A stretch of DNA of 64,000 bases from a bacterium. Its GTDB lineage: Bacteria > Sysuimicrobiota > Sysuimicrobiia > Sysuimicrobiales > Segetimicrobiaceae. The translations under genes were made by a program, and so were the position numbers. Positions 57,360 through 64,000 of this stretch are shown here, in pieces (the stretch's first letter is position 1; each line of letters begins with the position of its first letter). Below the pieces are notes generated by a model. That model saw nothing but the letters and a program-made list of their open reading frames with translations, had not been told where the DNA came from and searched no databases. The stretch is from assembly GCA_035308905.1 (NCBI GenBank), contig DATGFS010000022.1, forward strand, positions 62,001 to 126,000, written 5' to 3'.

Positions 57360-59468
57360 TCAGCGCGGCGCGATGATGTCCTCCAACCGCACCCCGTTGC
57401 CGCGCGTCGTCGCCACGGTGATGTGGTCGCCGCCGTGCAGGACGGTATCGCCGCGCGGCACGAGCATCCGGGTGCCGCGGCGCAGCGTCACGACGAGGCT
57501 GTCGGGCGACACGGCGAGCGCGCTCAGCGGCCGCCCCGCGACCGCCGACTCGGCCGGGATCGCGAAATGGACGAGCCGCGTGCCGAGATAGACGCGCTCC
57601 GCCTCCGTCCCCCGGTCCACCTCGTCGAGGATCTCCGGAAACCGCGGCGGATACAAATCGTACAGATACCGGTACATCGCGTCGATCATGAAGTCTGTTT
57701 CGCCGCCCGCCATCCAGGTCCGCTGCAGATGGTCCAGGCTCAAGAACACGTTGCGGCAGTGCTCCCGCGCCTCGAGCAGGACGCGCCGCCAGCGCGCGGC
57801 GTTGTGGAAGTCCTCGTCGAGCGCGCGGTAGGCGTCGAGCATCTGCTCGGCGCCGCGCCCCGCCTTGTCGCGAAAGTCGGTCGCGTAGTCCAGCTGCCGG
57901 AACGCCTCGCTGGGATCGTAATCGTGGCGCTCCTCGCGGAGGCGTTCGAGCGCGAACCGGAGATAGGCGATGCGGGTATCGAGCAGACCCTCCGGCAGGC
58001 GGCCGAGGCCCACCAGCAACCGCGGATCGAGGCGGTCCTCGTTCGCCGGGTACCGCTCCGGATAGAACTGCAGCATCATCATCAGCGCGTCCGCGAGCAC
58101 GAGGCCGTAGAGGTACGGCCGCTTGTTGAGCGCTTCGCTCGGCTGCCAGCCCCAGTTGTCGGCCTGCTTCAAGAGGCGATAGCCGACCGCGATCCGCTTC
58201 TCGATCGGGAAGCGGTACAGCTGGTAGCCCTCGTCGCACAGCACCGAGGCGTGCACGCCCACCGGCGCGAGCAGGCCGAACGCCCGCAGCATCCACCCGA
58301 ACAGGCCGGCCACGTACTTGCCGGGTTCCCAGTAGATGAAGGGGTGCGCGCGGAAGATCGCCGGCACCGCGTCGATCCCGCCGTACTCCCCGGCGTAGAG
58401 CGGCGGATAGTGCCCGTCCGACCGGAGCAGCACGCGCGTCTCCGGCGCCCATCCCATCCCCTGGTGCTCCACGCGCGCCTCCGGCCCCTGGGGCACCGTC
58501 TCCAGATATTCGTCCGGCGTCGAGAACTTCACCGTCACGTCCTGCGATCCGAGCACCTGCCGCCACGCGGCCTGCAGCACGTCGAGCGCCACGTCGCCGA
58601 AGTCCATCAGCTCGAGATCCTGGATGTAGAGAATCAGGCCGCCGTCGGGGGCGGCCGCGAGCGCCTCGCGGAGCGTCGTCGCGTATTCCTCGACGCCGCG
58701 CGCGCGGTCGATCGGAAAATCGAGGTAGCGGTGCTCCTTGTACTCTGTATCGAAGATGTAGTACGCCCCCATCATGTAGCCCTGCGACCGCACTTCCTGC
58801 GGATACATCCGGGTGACGGGGCGCCAGATCTCCTGGGATACCCGGAAATGCCGAGGCAGCGCGACGAGCCGCCGGCCGATCAGAAACGGCCTGTGCACGT
58901 AGTCGTGCGACGGGTTCGACGCGGTGTAGACGCCCTTGCGGTCGCTCAGGTGCGGGTGGACGATCGCGTCGATGCCGGCGTCCTCGAGCGCAGGCGCAAA
59001 CCGCGGATGCACCGAGCATTCGGTAAAGAAGAAAACGCGGTGCCGCGGCTTCGGCGCGCCGACGACGTCGTGGAGGATCTCCTGGTTGAGCCGCAGCTCC
59101 TCCACCATCTCGCCGGGTTCGAGCAGCGCGGCGTGGGTGTGATGCGCCGTCGTGTACAGCGGGTAGATCGTGTGGTCACGGTACGCGCGGCGCAGTTCCT
59201 CGAAGGTGCGCGGCAGAATCGTGCGGATCTGAAAGAGCAGGTCGTTCGAGATGTCGACCGTGACGCGGACGCCCATCGCGCTCGCGAACGCGACGAGATC
59301 GCGGTAGATGTTCCGGCCCTCTTTGGCCCGCCGGCGCAGATAGTTCTCCGGCGGCACCGCCTGCGCGATGCGCATGTCCGGAACGGCGCTCTGGAGGTGC
59401 GCCGGCAGGTCCCAAAGCGGCTCGTGGGCATGAAAAGCCAGGATCACGTGAACCGTCTTGGGCATCAC
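57360..59468 (-). CDS. GH57 glycoside hydrolase fused to a C-terminal RCK_C (TrkA-C) domain
   Basis: A 702-residue protein. Residues 1-400 are a GH57 barrel: His13/His15 in FHAHEPLW, candidate nucleophile Glu150 in FFTECSVHPRF and candidate acid/base Asp284 in YIQDLELMDFG. Residues about 400-625 are a helical domain (ADNWGWQPSEALNKRPYLYG). The last about 70 residues (632-698) look like RCK_C/TrkA-C: FAIPAESAVAGRPLSALAVS, VVTLRRGTRMLVPRGDTVL, HGGDHITVAT, a domain normally found on potassium channels and transporters, where it binds ligands such as c-di-AMP. I know of no described GH57-RCK_C enzyme. It lies 94 bases upstream of glgE. GTG 59468 or ATG 59465 may start it; AAGG is close by. A TATGAT box at 59474-59479 could give a near-leaderless mRNA. 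Confidence 0.85.
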   Translation of the reverse strand: MMPKTVHVILAFHAHEPLWDLPAHLQSAVPDMRIAQAVPPENYLRRRAKEGRNIYRDLVAFASAMGVRVTVDISNDLLFQIRTILPRTFEELRRAYRDHTIYPLYTTAHHTHAALLEPGEMVEELRLNQEILHDVVGAPKPRHRVFFFTECSVHPRFAPALEDAGIDAIVHPHLSDRKGVYTASNPSHDYVHRPFLIGRRLVALPRHFRVSQEIWRPVTRMYPQEVRSQGYMMGAYYIFDTEYKEHRYLDFPIDRARGVEEYATTLREALAAAPDGGLILYIQDLELMDFGDVALDVLQAAWRQVLGSQDVTVKFSTPDEYLETVPQGPEARVEHQGMGWAPETRVLLRSDGHYPPLYAGEYGGIDAVPAIFRAHPFIYWEPGKYVAGLFGWMLRAFGLLAPVGVHASVLCDEGYQLYRFPIEKRIAVGYRLLKQADNWGWQPSEALNKRPYLYGLVLADALMMMLQFYPERYPANEDRLDPRLLVGLGRLPEGLLDTRIAYLRFALERLREERHDYDPSEAFRQLDYATDFRDKAGRGAEQMLDAYRALDEDFHNAARWRRVLLEAREHCRNVFLSLDHLQRTWMAGGETDFMIDAMYRYLYDLYPPRFPEILDEVDRGTEAERVYLGTRLVHFAIPAESAVAGRPLSALAVSPDSLVVTLRRGTRMLVPRGDTVLHGGDHITVATTRGNGVRLEDIIAPR

Positions 59469-59520
59469 CTTACATCATACCCCGGTTACGAGGTGTCGGG
59501 AGCGAGGCTAGGTTGTACCG

Positions 59521-59736
59521 TCAATCCGAACGGCGGGCGGCGTCCTCGACCATTGTGGCGACGAGCTCATGGGGCAGCTGATCGGTGTCGCGGGCGCGTG
59601 CGCGGTAGTGCTCGATGACCGACCGCGAAAGACCCAGCGCGTGCAGCAATCCCAGCGAGGCTTCGAACTTTTCGCGGTTCCACACACCGGCGGGAGACGT
59701 ATCTCGCCGCTCCGGTTGCGCCCGTACGCCGGACAT
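59521..59736 (-). CDS. Small 71-residue protein, unknown function
   Basis: A 71-residue open frame starting at ATG 59736 behind a full GGAGGTGA ribosome site, ending 53 bases before the GH57-RCK_C gene. Its sequence (GVWNREKFEASLGLLHALGL then SVIEHYRARARDTDQLPHEL) predicts two or three amphipathic helices with mixed charge. No family recognised. It is nested within a longer frame that does not look coding. The ribosome site and operon position make it a likely real gene, possibly a partner of the adjacent glucan genes. Confidence 0.6.
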   Translation of the reverse strand: MSGVRAQPERRDTSPAGVWNREKFEASLGLLHALGLSRSVIEHYRARARDTDQLPHELVATMVEDAARRSD

Positions 59737-59807
59737 CTCTGTCACCTCCGCGACGGTCGCTTCATGCCCAGGCTGCGCGCGCTTTAGACCCGCCGCGCCG
59801 AATGGCG

Positions 59808-60785
59808 TTATGTCCGGACGTCCGCCGCGTCGTCGATCCACCCGCGCGTGAGAAAGAGCCAAAACGCGAGGCCCGCGTACGGACCGTAGAGGCGAAACCG
59901 CCGTGTGATGGTCCGGTCGGTCACCGGCCGGCGGCGGCCGGACAGGCGCGCAAACGCCGGGCGCGTCCACGAATCGAACACGAGCCGCGAGTACCGGCCC
60001 AACAGCATCATGATGTGCGCGGCGGCGTACGGTCCGACGCCGGGAAGATCCAAGAGGCGCTCGGCCATTTCTTCGTCCGATACGGCCCCCGGCGTGCCGG
60101 GGCGGCGGTCGAGCAGTTCGAGATCGACCCCGCCGCGGACGACGCCGCGCGCCAGCGCCCGGAGATACGGTCCCCGGTATCCGGCGCGGACGACGTTCTT
60201 GTAGAAGGACGGACGGGCGTCCGCCATCGCCTCCGGCCCCGGAAAGGCCCGGCCGATCCACCCGCGGGCGGGCGCGCCCGGCGCGGGCTCGCCGAGATGC
60301 TCGACGAGGCCCGTGATCATCCGGCGCGTCAGCGCCCACGAGCAGTTCGTCGTGCAGATCGTCTTGACCACGTCTTCGAACACGGTCGGACTGCGGATCA
60401 GACGTCCCGCGCCCGCGCACGCCCAGGCGAGATCCGCGTCTTCGGCGGCAAGCGCGTAGAACTCGGCGAGCCGCTCGTCCAGCCGGAGCACGTGGCGTAC
60501 CGCCGCGGCGGCCCGCTGGACCACGCGCGGCCCGGGCGCCGGCCCGAGGATCCGCACGACGCCGAATCCCGCGCGTCCCTCGCCGATTTGAATCAGCCGG
60601 GGACGTCCGCCGTTAATGGGCAGCGTGAGCTCGAGCATCCGCGCCGCCGCGTCGAGACGCATCGGCGGCAGTTCCGTGAGCCCGTGGGACATGCACGTGC
60701 GCCACAAATGCACCGGCTCGCCGCCGGGACCGGCGAGCCGAAATTCGAAAGCCGCGGCCGGAGCACTGCCGGCGTCAGCCGTCAC
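59808..60785 (-). CDS. HhH-GPD DNA glycosylase (AlkA/OGG-like)
   Basis: A 325-residue base-excision DNA glycosylase. GTG 60785 is chosen; the frame extends upstream but that part is low-complexity and overlaps the next gene. The N-terminal beta domain (FRLAGPGGEPVHLWRTC) is followed by the helical core with ICTTNCSWALTRRM and the helix-hairpin-helix LLDLPGVGPYAAAHIMML, and the catalytic Asp (about 271) in RLVFDSW. There is no Lys in the hairpin position, so it is probably a monofunctional alkyl-base glycosylase. No Fe-S Cys set is seen. Confidence 0.85.
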   Translation of the reverse strand: MTADAGSAPAAAFEFRLAGPGGEPVHLWRTCMSHGLTELPPMRLDAAARMLELTLPINGGRPRLIQIGEGRAGFGVVRILGPAPGPRVVQRAAAAVRHVLRLDERLAEFYALAAEDADLAWACAGAGRLIRSPTVFEDVVKTICTTNCSWALTRRMITGLVEHLGEPAPGAPARGWIGRAFPGPEAMADARPSFYKNVVRAGYRGPYLRALARGVVRGGVDLELLDRRPGTPGAVSDEEMAERLLDLPGVGPYAAAHIMMLLGRYSRLVFDSWTRPAFARLSGRRRPVTDRTITRRFRLYGPYAGLAFWLFLTRGWIDDAADVRT

Positions 60786-60828
60786 GGCGCCCCGAGGAAC
60801 TCGCCCGCAGCGCGGGGATCCGCCGCGG

Positions 60829-61047
60829 TTACCCCCTCCGCCTGAGCGCGCCCAGTGCCAAAAGCCCGAGGAACGTCGCGGCCAGCGCACGCCGGCTGGA
60901 CGGCGCGGCGGTGGCCACGGCCGACGGAAGCTCGGTGCCGCGCGGCGGTGCCTCGGCGAGGCGCAGCCGTCCATCCTGCTCGGCCTCCCGCCGGTAGTTC
61001 GCGAGCCGCTCGTTCGCGAGCCATTCGTACATCCTGTCATTCCACAT
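60829..61047 (-). CDS. Small single-span membrane protein
   Basis: A 72-residue protein starting at ATG 61047, 17 bases after the CBS gene. The N-terminal MWNDRMYEWLANERLANYRR half is amphipathic and charged, and the end is one hydrophobic helix (RRALAATFLGLLALGALRRR). Function unknown. It lies between the CBS and glycosylase genes in one transcription unit. Confidence 0.7.
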   Translation of the reverse strand: MWNDRMYEWLANERLANYRREAEQDGRLRLAEAPPRGTELPSAVATAAPSSRRALAATFLGLLALGALRRRG

Positions 61048-61064
61048 GTGGGACCCCTTTCGAC

Positions 61065-61463
61065 CTACGGCAGAACGGCGGTCCAGGGCAGCAGGCCGAC
61101 AAGACGTCCGCCGTCCACGACCGGAAGCGCCTCGTGGCGTCCCGTGCGCATCAGGACGGCCGCATCTTCGAGCGATGCGTCCGCCGCGATCGCCGGGACC
61201 GGCTCGATGACGCGCGCCACGGTCAGACCGTCGAGCACGTTGCGAAGCTCGTACACGTCGAGGGTCGTGACGTCCGACGGCGTGAGCCGCAGGAGCCCGG
61301 TTTCCCGGACGACTCCGAGGAGTCGATCGCCTTCACAGACCGGCAGCGCCGCCGTGTCGTGCTCGCGAAGCAGCCTGAGGGCCGTCGCGACGGTGGTGCG
61401 CGGTGTGATCACCGGCGAAAAGATCATGCTGTTCCGGACGCTGGCCGTGCGGACGTCGATCAT
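61065..61463 (-). CDS. CBS-domain pair protein
   Basis: A 132-residue protein, ATG 61463 behind AAGGAGGG. It contains two CBS motifs: MIFSPVITPRTTVATALRLL with ALPVCEGDRLLGVV, and VARVIEPVPAIAADASLEDA with ALPVVDGGRLVGLL. Free-standing CBS pairs bind adenosyl ligands (AMP, ATP, SAM) and sense energy state. No other domain is fused. Its presence in front of the glucan cluster on the same strand may be relevant to energy-linked control, but that is inference. Confidence 0.9.
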   Translation of the reverse strand: MIDVRTASVRNSMIFSPVITPRTTVATALRLLREHDTAALPVCEGDRLLGVVRETGLLRLTPSDVTTLDVYELRNVLDGLTVARVIEPVPAIAADASLEDAAVLMRTGRHEALPVVDGGRLVGLLPWTAVLP

Positions 61464-61497
61464 GGTTCGTCCCTCCTTCGTGCGTTTGACGCTACTG

Positions 61498-61503
61498 ATC
61501 GTA
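61498..61503 (-). promoter_or_regulatory. Candidate -10 box (TACGAT) for the CBS gene
   Basis: TACGAT on the minus strand lies 34 bases upstream of ATG 61463. No convincing -35 is seen. The same TACGAT hexamer serves the SHOCT-like gene next door. Confidence 0.3.
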
Positions 61504-61564
61504 GCCGGACCCGGACGCTGAAACTATCCGCTTCTGATCGTGCAAACTTTCCGGTTGCGCAAAC

Positions 61565-61867
61565 TCAGTCGGCGGCGGCGTCGTGCGTCGCGACCGTCTC
61601 GTGGCGCGGCATCGCGCCGGCGGGCGGGAATATGTACCGCGGCTGCACTGCCGGCCGCGGGGTGATCAGCCGCGCAAACTCCCACTCGGTGAGGTCGCCT
61701 TGCTCGTACGCATGCCAGATCATCTGGATGCGGTCGTGCGCCGCGTCCGCGTGCCCGGCCTGCCTACGCGACAGCATCACCGCGATCGCGAGGACGATTG
61801 CCGCTAGCACCCCGGCCGACAGCGCTGCTTCCCACAGCCAGCCGGATCCGAACAGATAAGGCCACAT
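61565..61867 (-). CDS. Short membrane protein with SHOCT-like C-terminus
   Basis: A 100-residue protein. ATG 61867 is chosen because GGAGG lies 9 bases upstream; a GTG at 61912 in the same frame has none. One membrane helix (about 10-33, LWEAALSAGVLAAIVLAIAVML) is followed by DRIQMIWHAYEQGDLTEWEFARLI, which resembles the SHOCT (short C-terminal) motif, and a Pro-rich tail. Function unknown; SHOCT proteins are often membrane-linked oligomers. It has its own sigma-70-like promoter. Confidence 0.65.
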   Translation of the reverse strand: MWPYLFGSGWLWEAALSAGVLAAIVLAIAVMLSRRQAGHADAAHDRIQMIWHAYEQGDLTEWEFARLITPRPAVQPRYIFPPAGAMPRHETVATHDAAAD

Positions 61868-61956
61868 GCTTCCGTGCCTCCTACGAACCGGGCCGTTCTT
61901 GTGCTTGTGCACTTGCGCCGGCTCATCTAACCTGCTATCTTATTTTTACAGGTGAT

Positions 61957-61985
61957 ATCGTAACAGGCATGACATAACTTGTCAA
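61957..61985 (-). promoter_or_regulatory. Sigma-70-type promoter for the SHOCT-like gene
   Basis: On the minus strand TTGACA (61985-61980), a 17-base spacer, and TACGAT (61962-61957) with TG one base before it. This is the best -35/-10 pair in the window and points to 61867. It lies inside an unusually A+T-rich 60-base stretch. Confidence 0.7.
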
Positions 61986-61998
61986 CCTCTAATAGAGG
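61970..61998. promoter_or_regulatory. Two adjacent palindromes, likely operators of the divergent regulator
   Basis: TGACA-N5-TGTCA at 61970-61984 and CCTCTA-A-TAGAGG at 61986-61998 sit in the divergent control region. The second covers the AGAGGG ribosome site of the CGNR gene (ATG 62004), and the first covers the -35 of the SHOCT-like promoter. Together they look like binding sites through which a regulator, perhaps the CGNR protein itself, could repress both directions. Confidence 0.5.
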
Positions 61999-62003
61999 GT
62001 TAT

Positions 62004-62651
62004 ATGGCGAAACGTGAGGCGGGTATGCGGCGTCCGGCGACCATGACAGCGCCGCCGGAATACGCGTTCGATTTCTCCGGCGGGCGGCTCTGCCTGGATT
62101 TCGTCAATACCATCAGCGGCTCGCGGACGAAGGAGCACTTCAACACCTATCACGATCTGGTGTCGTGGGGCCGGCAAGGGGGCGTGCTCAGCGACCGCGA
62201 GGCCCAGCACCTCGAGGACATGGCAACGCGTCAGCCCGACGAAGCGGCGCGCACCCTGGCCGTCGCGATATCCCTGCGGGAAGCGCTCTTCCGGATCTTC
62301 ACCGGCGCCGCGGAGCGCCGCCCGCAGCGGCCGGAGGACATGGAGATTCTCAACACGGCGCTGTGCCGGGCGCTCTCACACGTACGGATTGACGTAAACG
62401 AGGAGGGCTGCGTCCGGGCGTGGGCCGGCGACGCCGCGCCGGACCGGATGCTCTGGCCCGTGCTCCGATCGGCGATGGATGTCCTCACCTCCGAGGAGGA
62501 GCGCGGCCGAATTCACAAATGCGAGAGCCCAACGTGCGCCTGGCTCTTCATGGATACGAGCCGCAACCACAGTCGCCGCTGGTGCGACATGAAGAGCTGC
62601 GGCAACCGCGCGAAGGCGAAGCGCTACTACGAGCGCCACAAGCAGCAGTAG
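62004..62651 (+). CDS. CGNR zinc-finger / ABATE-domain transcription regulator
   Basis: A 215-residue protein, ATG 62004. The N-terminal ABATE domain (about 20-160) has LCLDFVNTISG and the C-terminal CGNR zinc finger has Cys173, Cys178, Cys194 and Cys199 with the motif CGNR at 199-202 in RRWCDMKSCGNRAKAKRYYE. This family is thought to bind DNA and is often self-regulated or found near stress and transport genes. It is divergent from the SHOCT-like gene across the A+T-rich control region and is followed 63 bases later by a permease gene. Confidence 0.92.
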   Translation: MAKREAGMRRPATMTAPPEYAFDFSGGRLCLDFVNTISGSRTKEHFNTYHDLVSWGRQGGVLSDREAQHLEDMATRQPDEAARTLAVAISLREALFRIFTGAAERRPQRPEDMEILNTALCRALSHVRIDVNEEGCVRAWAGDAAPDRMLWPVLRSAMDVLTSEEERGRIHKCESPTCAWLFMDTSRNHSRRWCDMKSCGNRAKAKRYYERHKQQ

Positions 62652-62714
62652 CGTTGGGCGAGGAAACGGGCCTCCTGTCGCTCGAGCGGCGGTCTTGATC
62701 CGCCGCCCGCCCCA

Positions 62715-63440
62715 GTGCTGATCACGATCTCGGTCATCGTCGGCCTCTCGGCGGCCGCGGCGGCGGTGACGGGCTTTGGCTTCAACCTCGTCAGCGTGCC
62801 GCTGCTCACACTGGCCTACCCGCCGCGCTTCGTCGTCGTCTTGACGCTGCTGCTTGGGATCTGCGCGAGCGGCCTGCTGCTCCTGCGGCGCGAGATCCGC
62901 CGGGAAGTCGAGTGGCGCGTGGTGCGGCCGCTCTTCCTGTCGAGCCTGGCCGGCATGCCGCTTGGGGTCGCGCTGCTGATGTGGGGCCCCGCGCGTCTGC
63001 TCAAGGCCGTGATCGCGGCGGTCACCGCGGCCTTCGCGATCGTGATGCTGACGCGATTCCGTCCTCGTCTTTCCGGCGGGATGCTCGACACGATCGCCGT
63101 CGGATTCCTCAGCGGCATCCTGTCCACCAGCACCAGCCTGAACGGGCCGCCGGTCGCGCTCTACTTGATGGCGCGCGGGCTCGCGAAGAACCGCTTTCGC
63201 GGCAACATGGTGGTCTACGTGTTTCTGGCCACCGTGACGAGCGTGGTGCTGCTCGCGGCGGGAGGCAGCATCACCGCGCAGACGCTGCTGCTCGCGGCGA
63301 AGGTGACCCCGGTGCTGATCGTCGGGTTCGTGGCCGGCGTGGCGGCCGTCCACGGACTCTCCGAGCGCCACTTCGAGGTCACCGTGCTCGGGTTTCTCGT
63401 GGTGGTGGGGCTGCTCGGCATCGCCTCGGCGCTGCGGTAG
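62715..63440 (+). CDS. TauE/SafE (TSUP) family sulfite/anion permease
   Basis: A 241-residue membrane protein from GTG 62715 with eight hydrophobic segments. It shows the TSUP repeats, VGLSAAAAAVTGFGFNLVSV and VGFLSGILSTSTSLNGPPVA, including the GxNG-like loop. The family exports sulfite, sulfoacetate or related organic anions. Following the CGNR gene, it may be its regulatory target. Confidence 0.88.
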   Translation: MLITISVIVGLSAAAAAVTGFGFNLVSVPLLTLAYPPRFVVVLTLLLGICASGLLLLRREIRREVEWRVVRPLFLSSLAGMPLGVALLMWGPARLLKAVIAAVTAAFAIVMLTRFRPRLSGGMLDTIAVGFLSGILSTSTSLNGPPVALYLMARGLAKNRFRGNMVVYVFLATVTSVVLLAAGGSITAQTLLLAAKVTPVLIVGFVAGVAAVHGLSERHFEVTVLGFLVVVGLLGIASALR

Positions 63441-63453
63441 CCGGTAGCCTCCG

Positions 63454-63462
63454 TGCTATAGT
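63454..63462 (+). promoter_or_regulatory. Extended -10 promoter (TGCTATAGT) for rsmI
   Basis: TG-C-TATAGT ends 6 bases before GTG 63469, so the expected transcription start is the GTG itself: a leaderless mRNA. It follows the permease stop by 13 bases. Confidence 0.55.
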
Positions 63463-63468
63463 GGGAAC

Positions 63469-64000
63469 GTGACGTCCGGCCCAGGGACGCTCTACGTCGT
63501 CGCAACCCCCATCGGCAACCTCGAAGATATTTCGCTCCGCGCGCTCCGCGTGCTCCGCGAAGCGACGCTGATCGCCGCGGAAGACACGCGCCGCACCCGC
63601 AAGCTGCTGACGCACCACGGGATCCGGGGGCGTCTCGTCAGCCTGCGCGAGCACAACGAACGGGCGCGCGCGCCGGTCCTCGTCCGCCGGCTCCTCGACG
63701 GCGGCTCGATCGCGCTCGTCTCGGACGCGGGAACGCCCGGGCTCAGCGACCCCGGCGCCACGCTCGTCCGGGCCGCCGCCGACGCGGGGGTGCCGGTCGT
63801 GCCGGTGCCGGGGGCGAGCGCGGTCCTCGCCGCGCTGGTCGCCTCGGGGCTGCCGGCCGAGCCGGCCACGTTCTTCGGATTTCCGCCGGCGCGGGACGCG
63901 GAGCGCCGCCGGGCATTCGAGGCGATGCGCGACCTGCCGCACACACTCGTCCTCTTCGAGGCCCCCCACCGGCTGCGCGAGACGCTCGACGATCTGCTGG
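63469..64000 (+). CDS. rsmI: 16S rRNA (cytidine-2'-O)-methyltransferase RsmI, N-terminal part
   Basis: At least 177 residues, cut by the right edge of the window. Start GTG 63469 gives the usual RsmI N-terminus TLYVVATPIGNLEDISLRAL, then EDTRRTRKLLTHHGI, VSDAGTPGLSDPGATLV, VPVPGASAVLAALVASGLP, FFGFPPA and a final FEAPHRLRETL. RsmI (tetrapyrrole-methylase fold) 2'-O-methylates C1402 of 16S rRNA with S-adenosylmethionine. No ribosome site is present, in line with leaderless expression. Confidence 0.93.
   Translation, partial: MTSGPGTLYVVATPIGNLEDISLRALRVLREATLIAAEDTRRTRKLLTHHGIRGRLVSLREHNERARAPVLVRRLLDGGSIALVSDAGTPGLSDPGATLVRAAADAGVPVVPVPGASAVLAALVASGLPAEPATFFGFPPARDAERRRAFEAMRDLPHTLVLFEAPHRLRETLDDLL

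Noticed and set aside
59474-59479. TATGAT box as a firm promoter for the GH57-RCK_C gene
   Set aside because: No TG extension or -35; position is good for a near-leaderless start but support is weak, so it is mentioned only in the gene entry.
57228-59618. 796-codon plus-strand frame over the GH57-RCK_C gene
   Set aside because: Antisense shadow. Its presence was also considered as a reason to doubt the fusion, but the minus-strand frame has clear domain motifs throughout.

Overview
This is one 64-kb stretch of a very GC-rich bacterial chromosome (about 70% G+C by eye), densely coded, with gaps mostly under 200 bases and many ATGA/GTGA stop-start overlaps. I see no tRNA, rRNA, CRISPR array, insertion sequence or phage gene. 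The content suggests a free-living, heterotrophic, possibly thermotolerant bacterium: peptide- and branched-amino-acid-type ABC importers, GH57 glucan enzymes, a Taq-type carboxypeptidase, LLM flavin oxidoreductase, and glycogen/trehalose metabolism. A deep-branching Gram-positive-like lineage (for example the Armatimonadota-associated CSP1-3/Sysuimicrobiota group) is my guess from gene content, not a demonstrated placement.

Layout. 1-3.2 kb: the end of a secreted-protein gene and a large one-chain partner-switching regulator (PAS, GAF, PP2C phosphatase, ATPase, STAS). 3.4-8.8 kb: a complete dipeptide/oligopeptide importer operon. 8.8-13.5 kb: two ImmA/IrrE-like proteins with degenerate metal motifs, an S41 processing-protease homologue without its usual lysine, an Asp/Glu-racemase-like protein and a small membrane protein. 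13.5-16.4 kb: signal peptide peptidase SppA, an MBL hydrolase and a cyclophilin-like protein. 16.4-20.4 kb: glycerate 2-kinase, a glutamine-synthetase-like ligase and a partner amidohydrolase (a split FluG arrangement). 20.5-25.2 kb (minus): a complete Liv-type importer. 25.4-28.4 kb: a cupredoxin-like protein, glycogen synthase and galT. 28.4-34.3 kb: a second Dpp-type importer (binding protein and permeases only) with two amidohydrolases between them. 34.4-40.5 kb: assorted single genes (Cys-rich exported protein, M32 carboxypeptidase, creatininase family, LLM oxidoreductase, DUF488, flavin monooxygenase-like). 40.6-46.4 kb: glycolate-oxidase-like GlcD-GlcF-GlcE and an MFS exporter. 46.4-48.9 kb: a GH57 amylase/glucanotransferase and a small coiled-coil protein. 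48.8-61.9 kb (minus): PdxA, TreZ, a TreS-maltokinase fusion, GlgE, a GH57 enzyme fused to an RCK_C (TrkA-C) ligand-sensing domain, a 71-aa protein, a DNA glycosylase, a small membrane protein, a CBS-pair protein and a SHOCT-like membrane protein. 62.0-64.0 kb: a CGNR zinc-finger regulator, a TauE/SafE permease and the start of rsmI.

How it works together. GlgA, the two GH57 enzymes, TreS-Mak, GlgE and TreZ form a storage-glucan and trehalose network: trehalose to maltose to maltose-1-phosphate to alpha-glucan, with TreZ releasing trehalose from glucan ends. The most unusual item is the GH57 protein with a C-terminal RCK_C domain at 57360-59468, which looks like a direct allosteric input into glucan metabolism. 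A second theme is import and use of peptides and amino-acid derivatives: two Dpp systems, one Liv system, and several amidohydrolases and peptidases. Several start codons lie at or within a few bases of the predicted transcription start of an extended -10 promoter, so leaderless mRNAs are probably common here.
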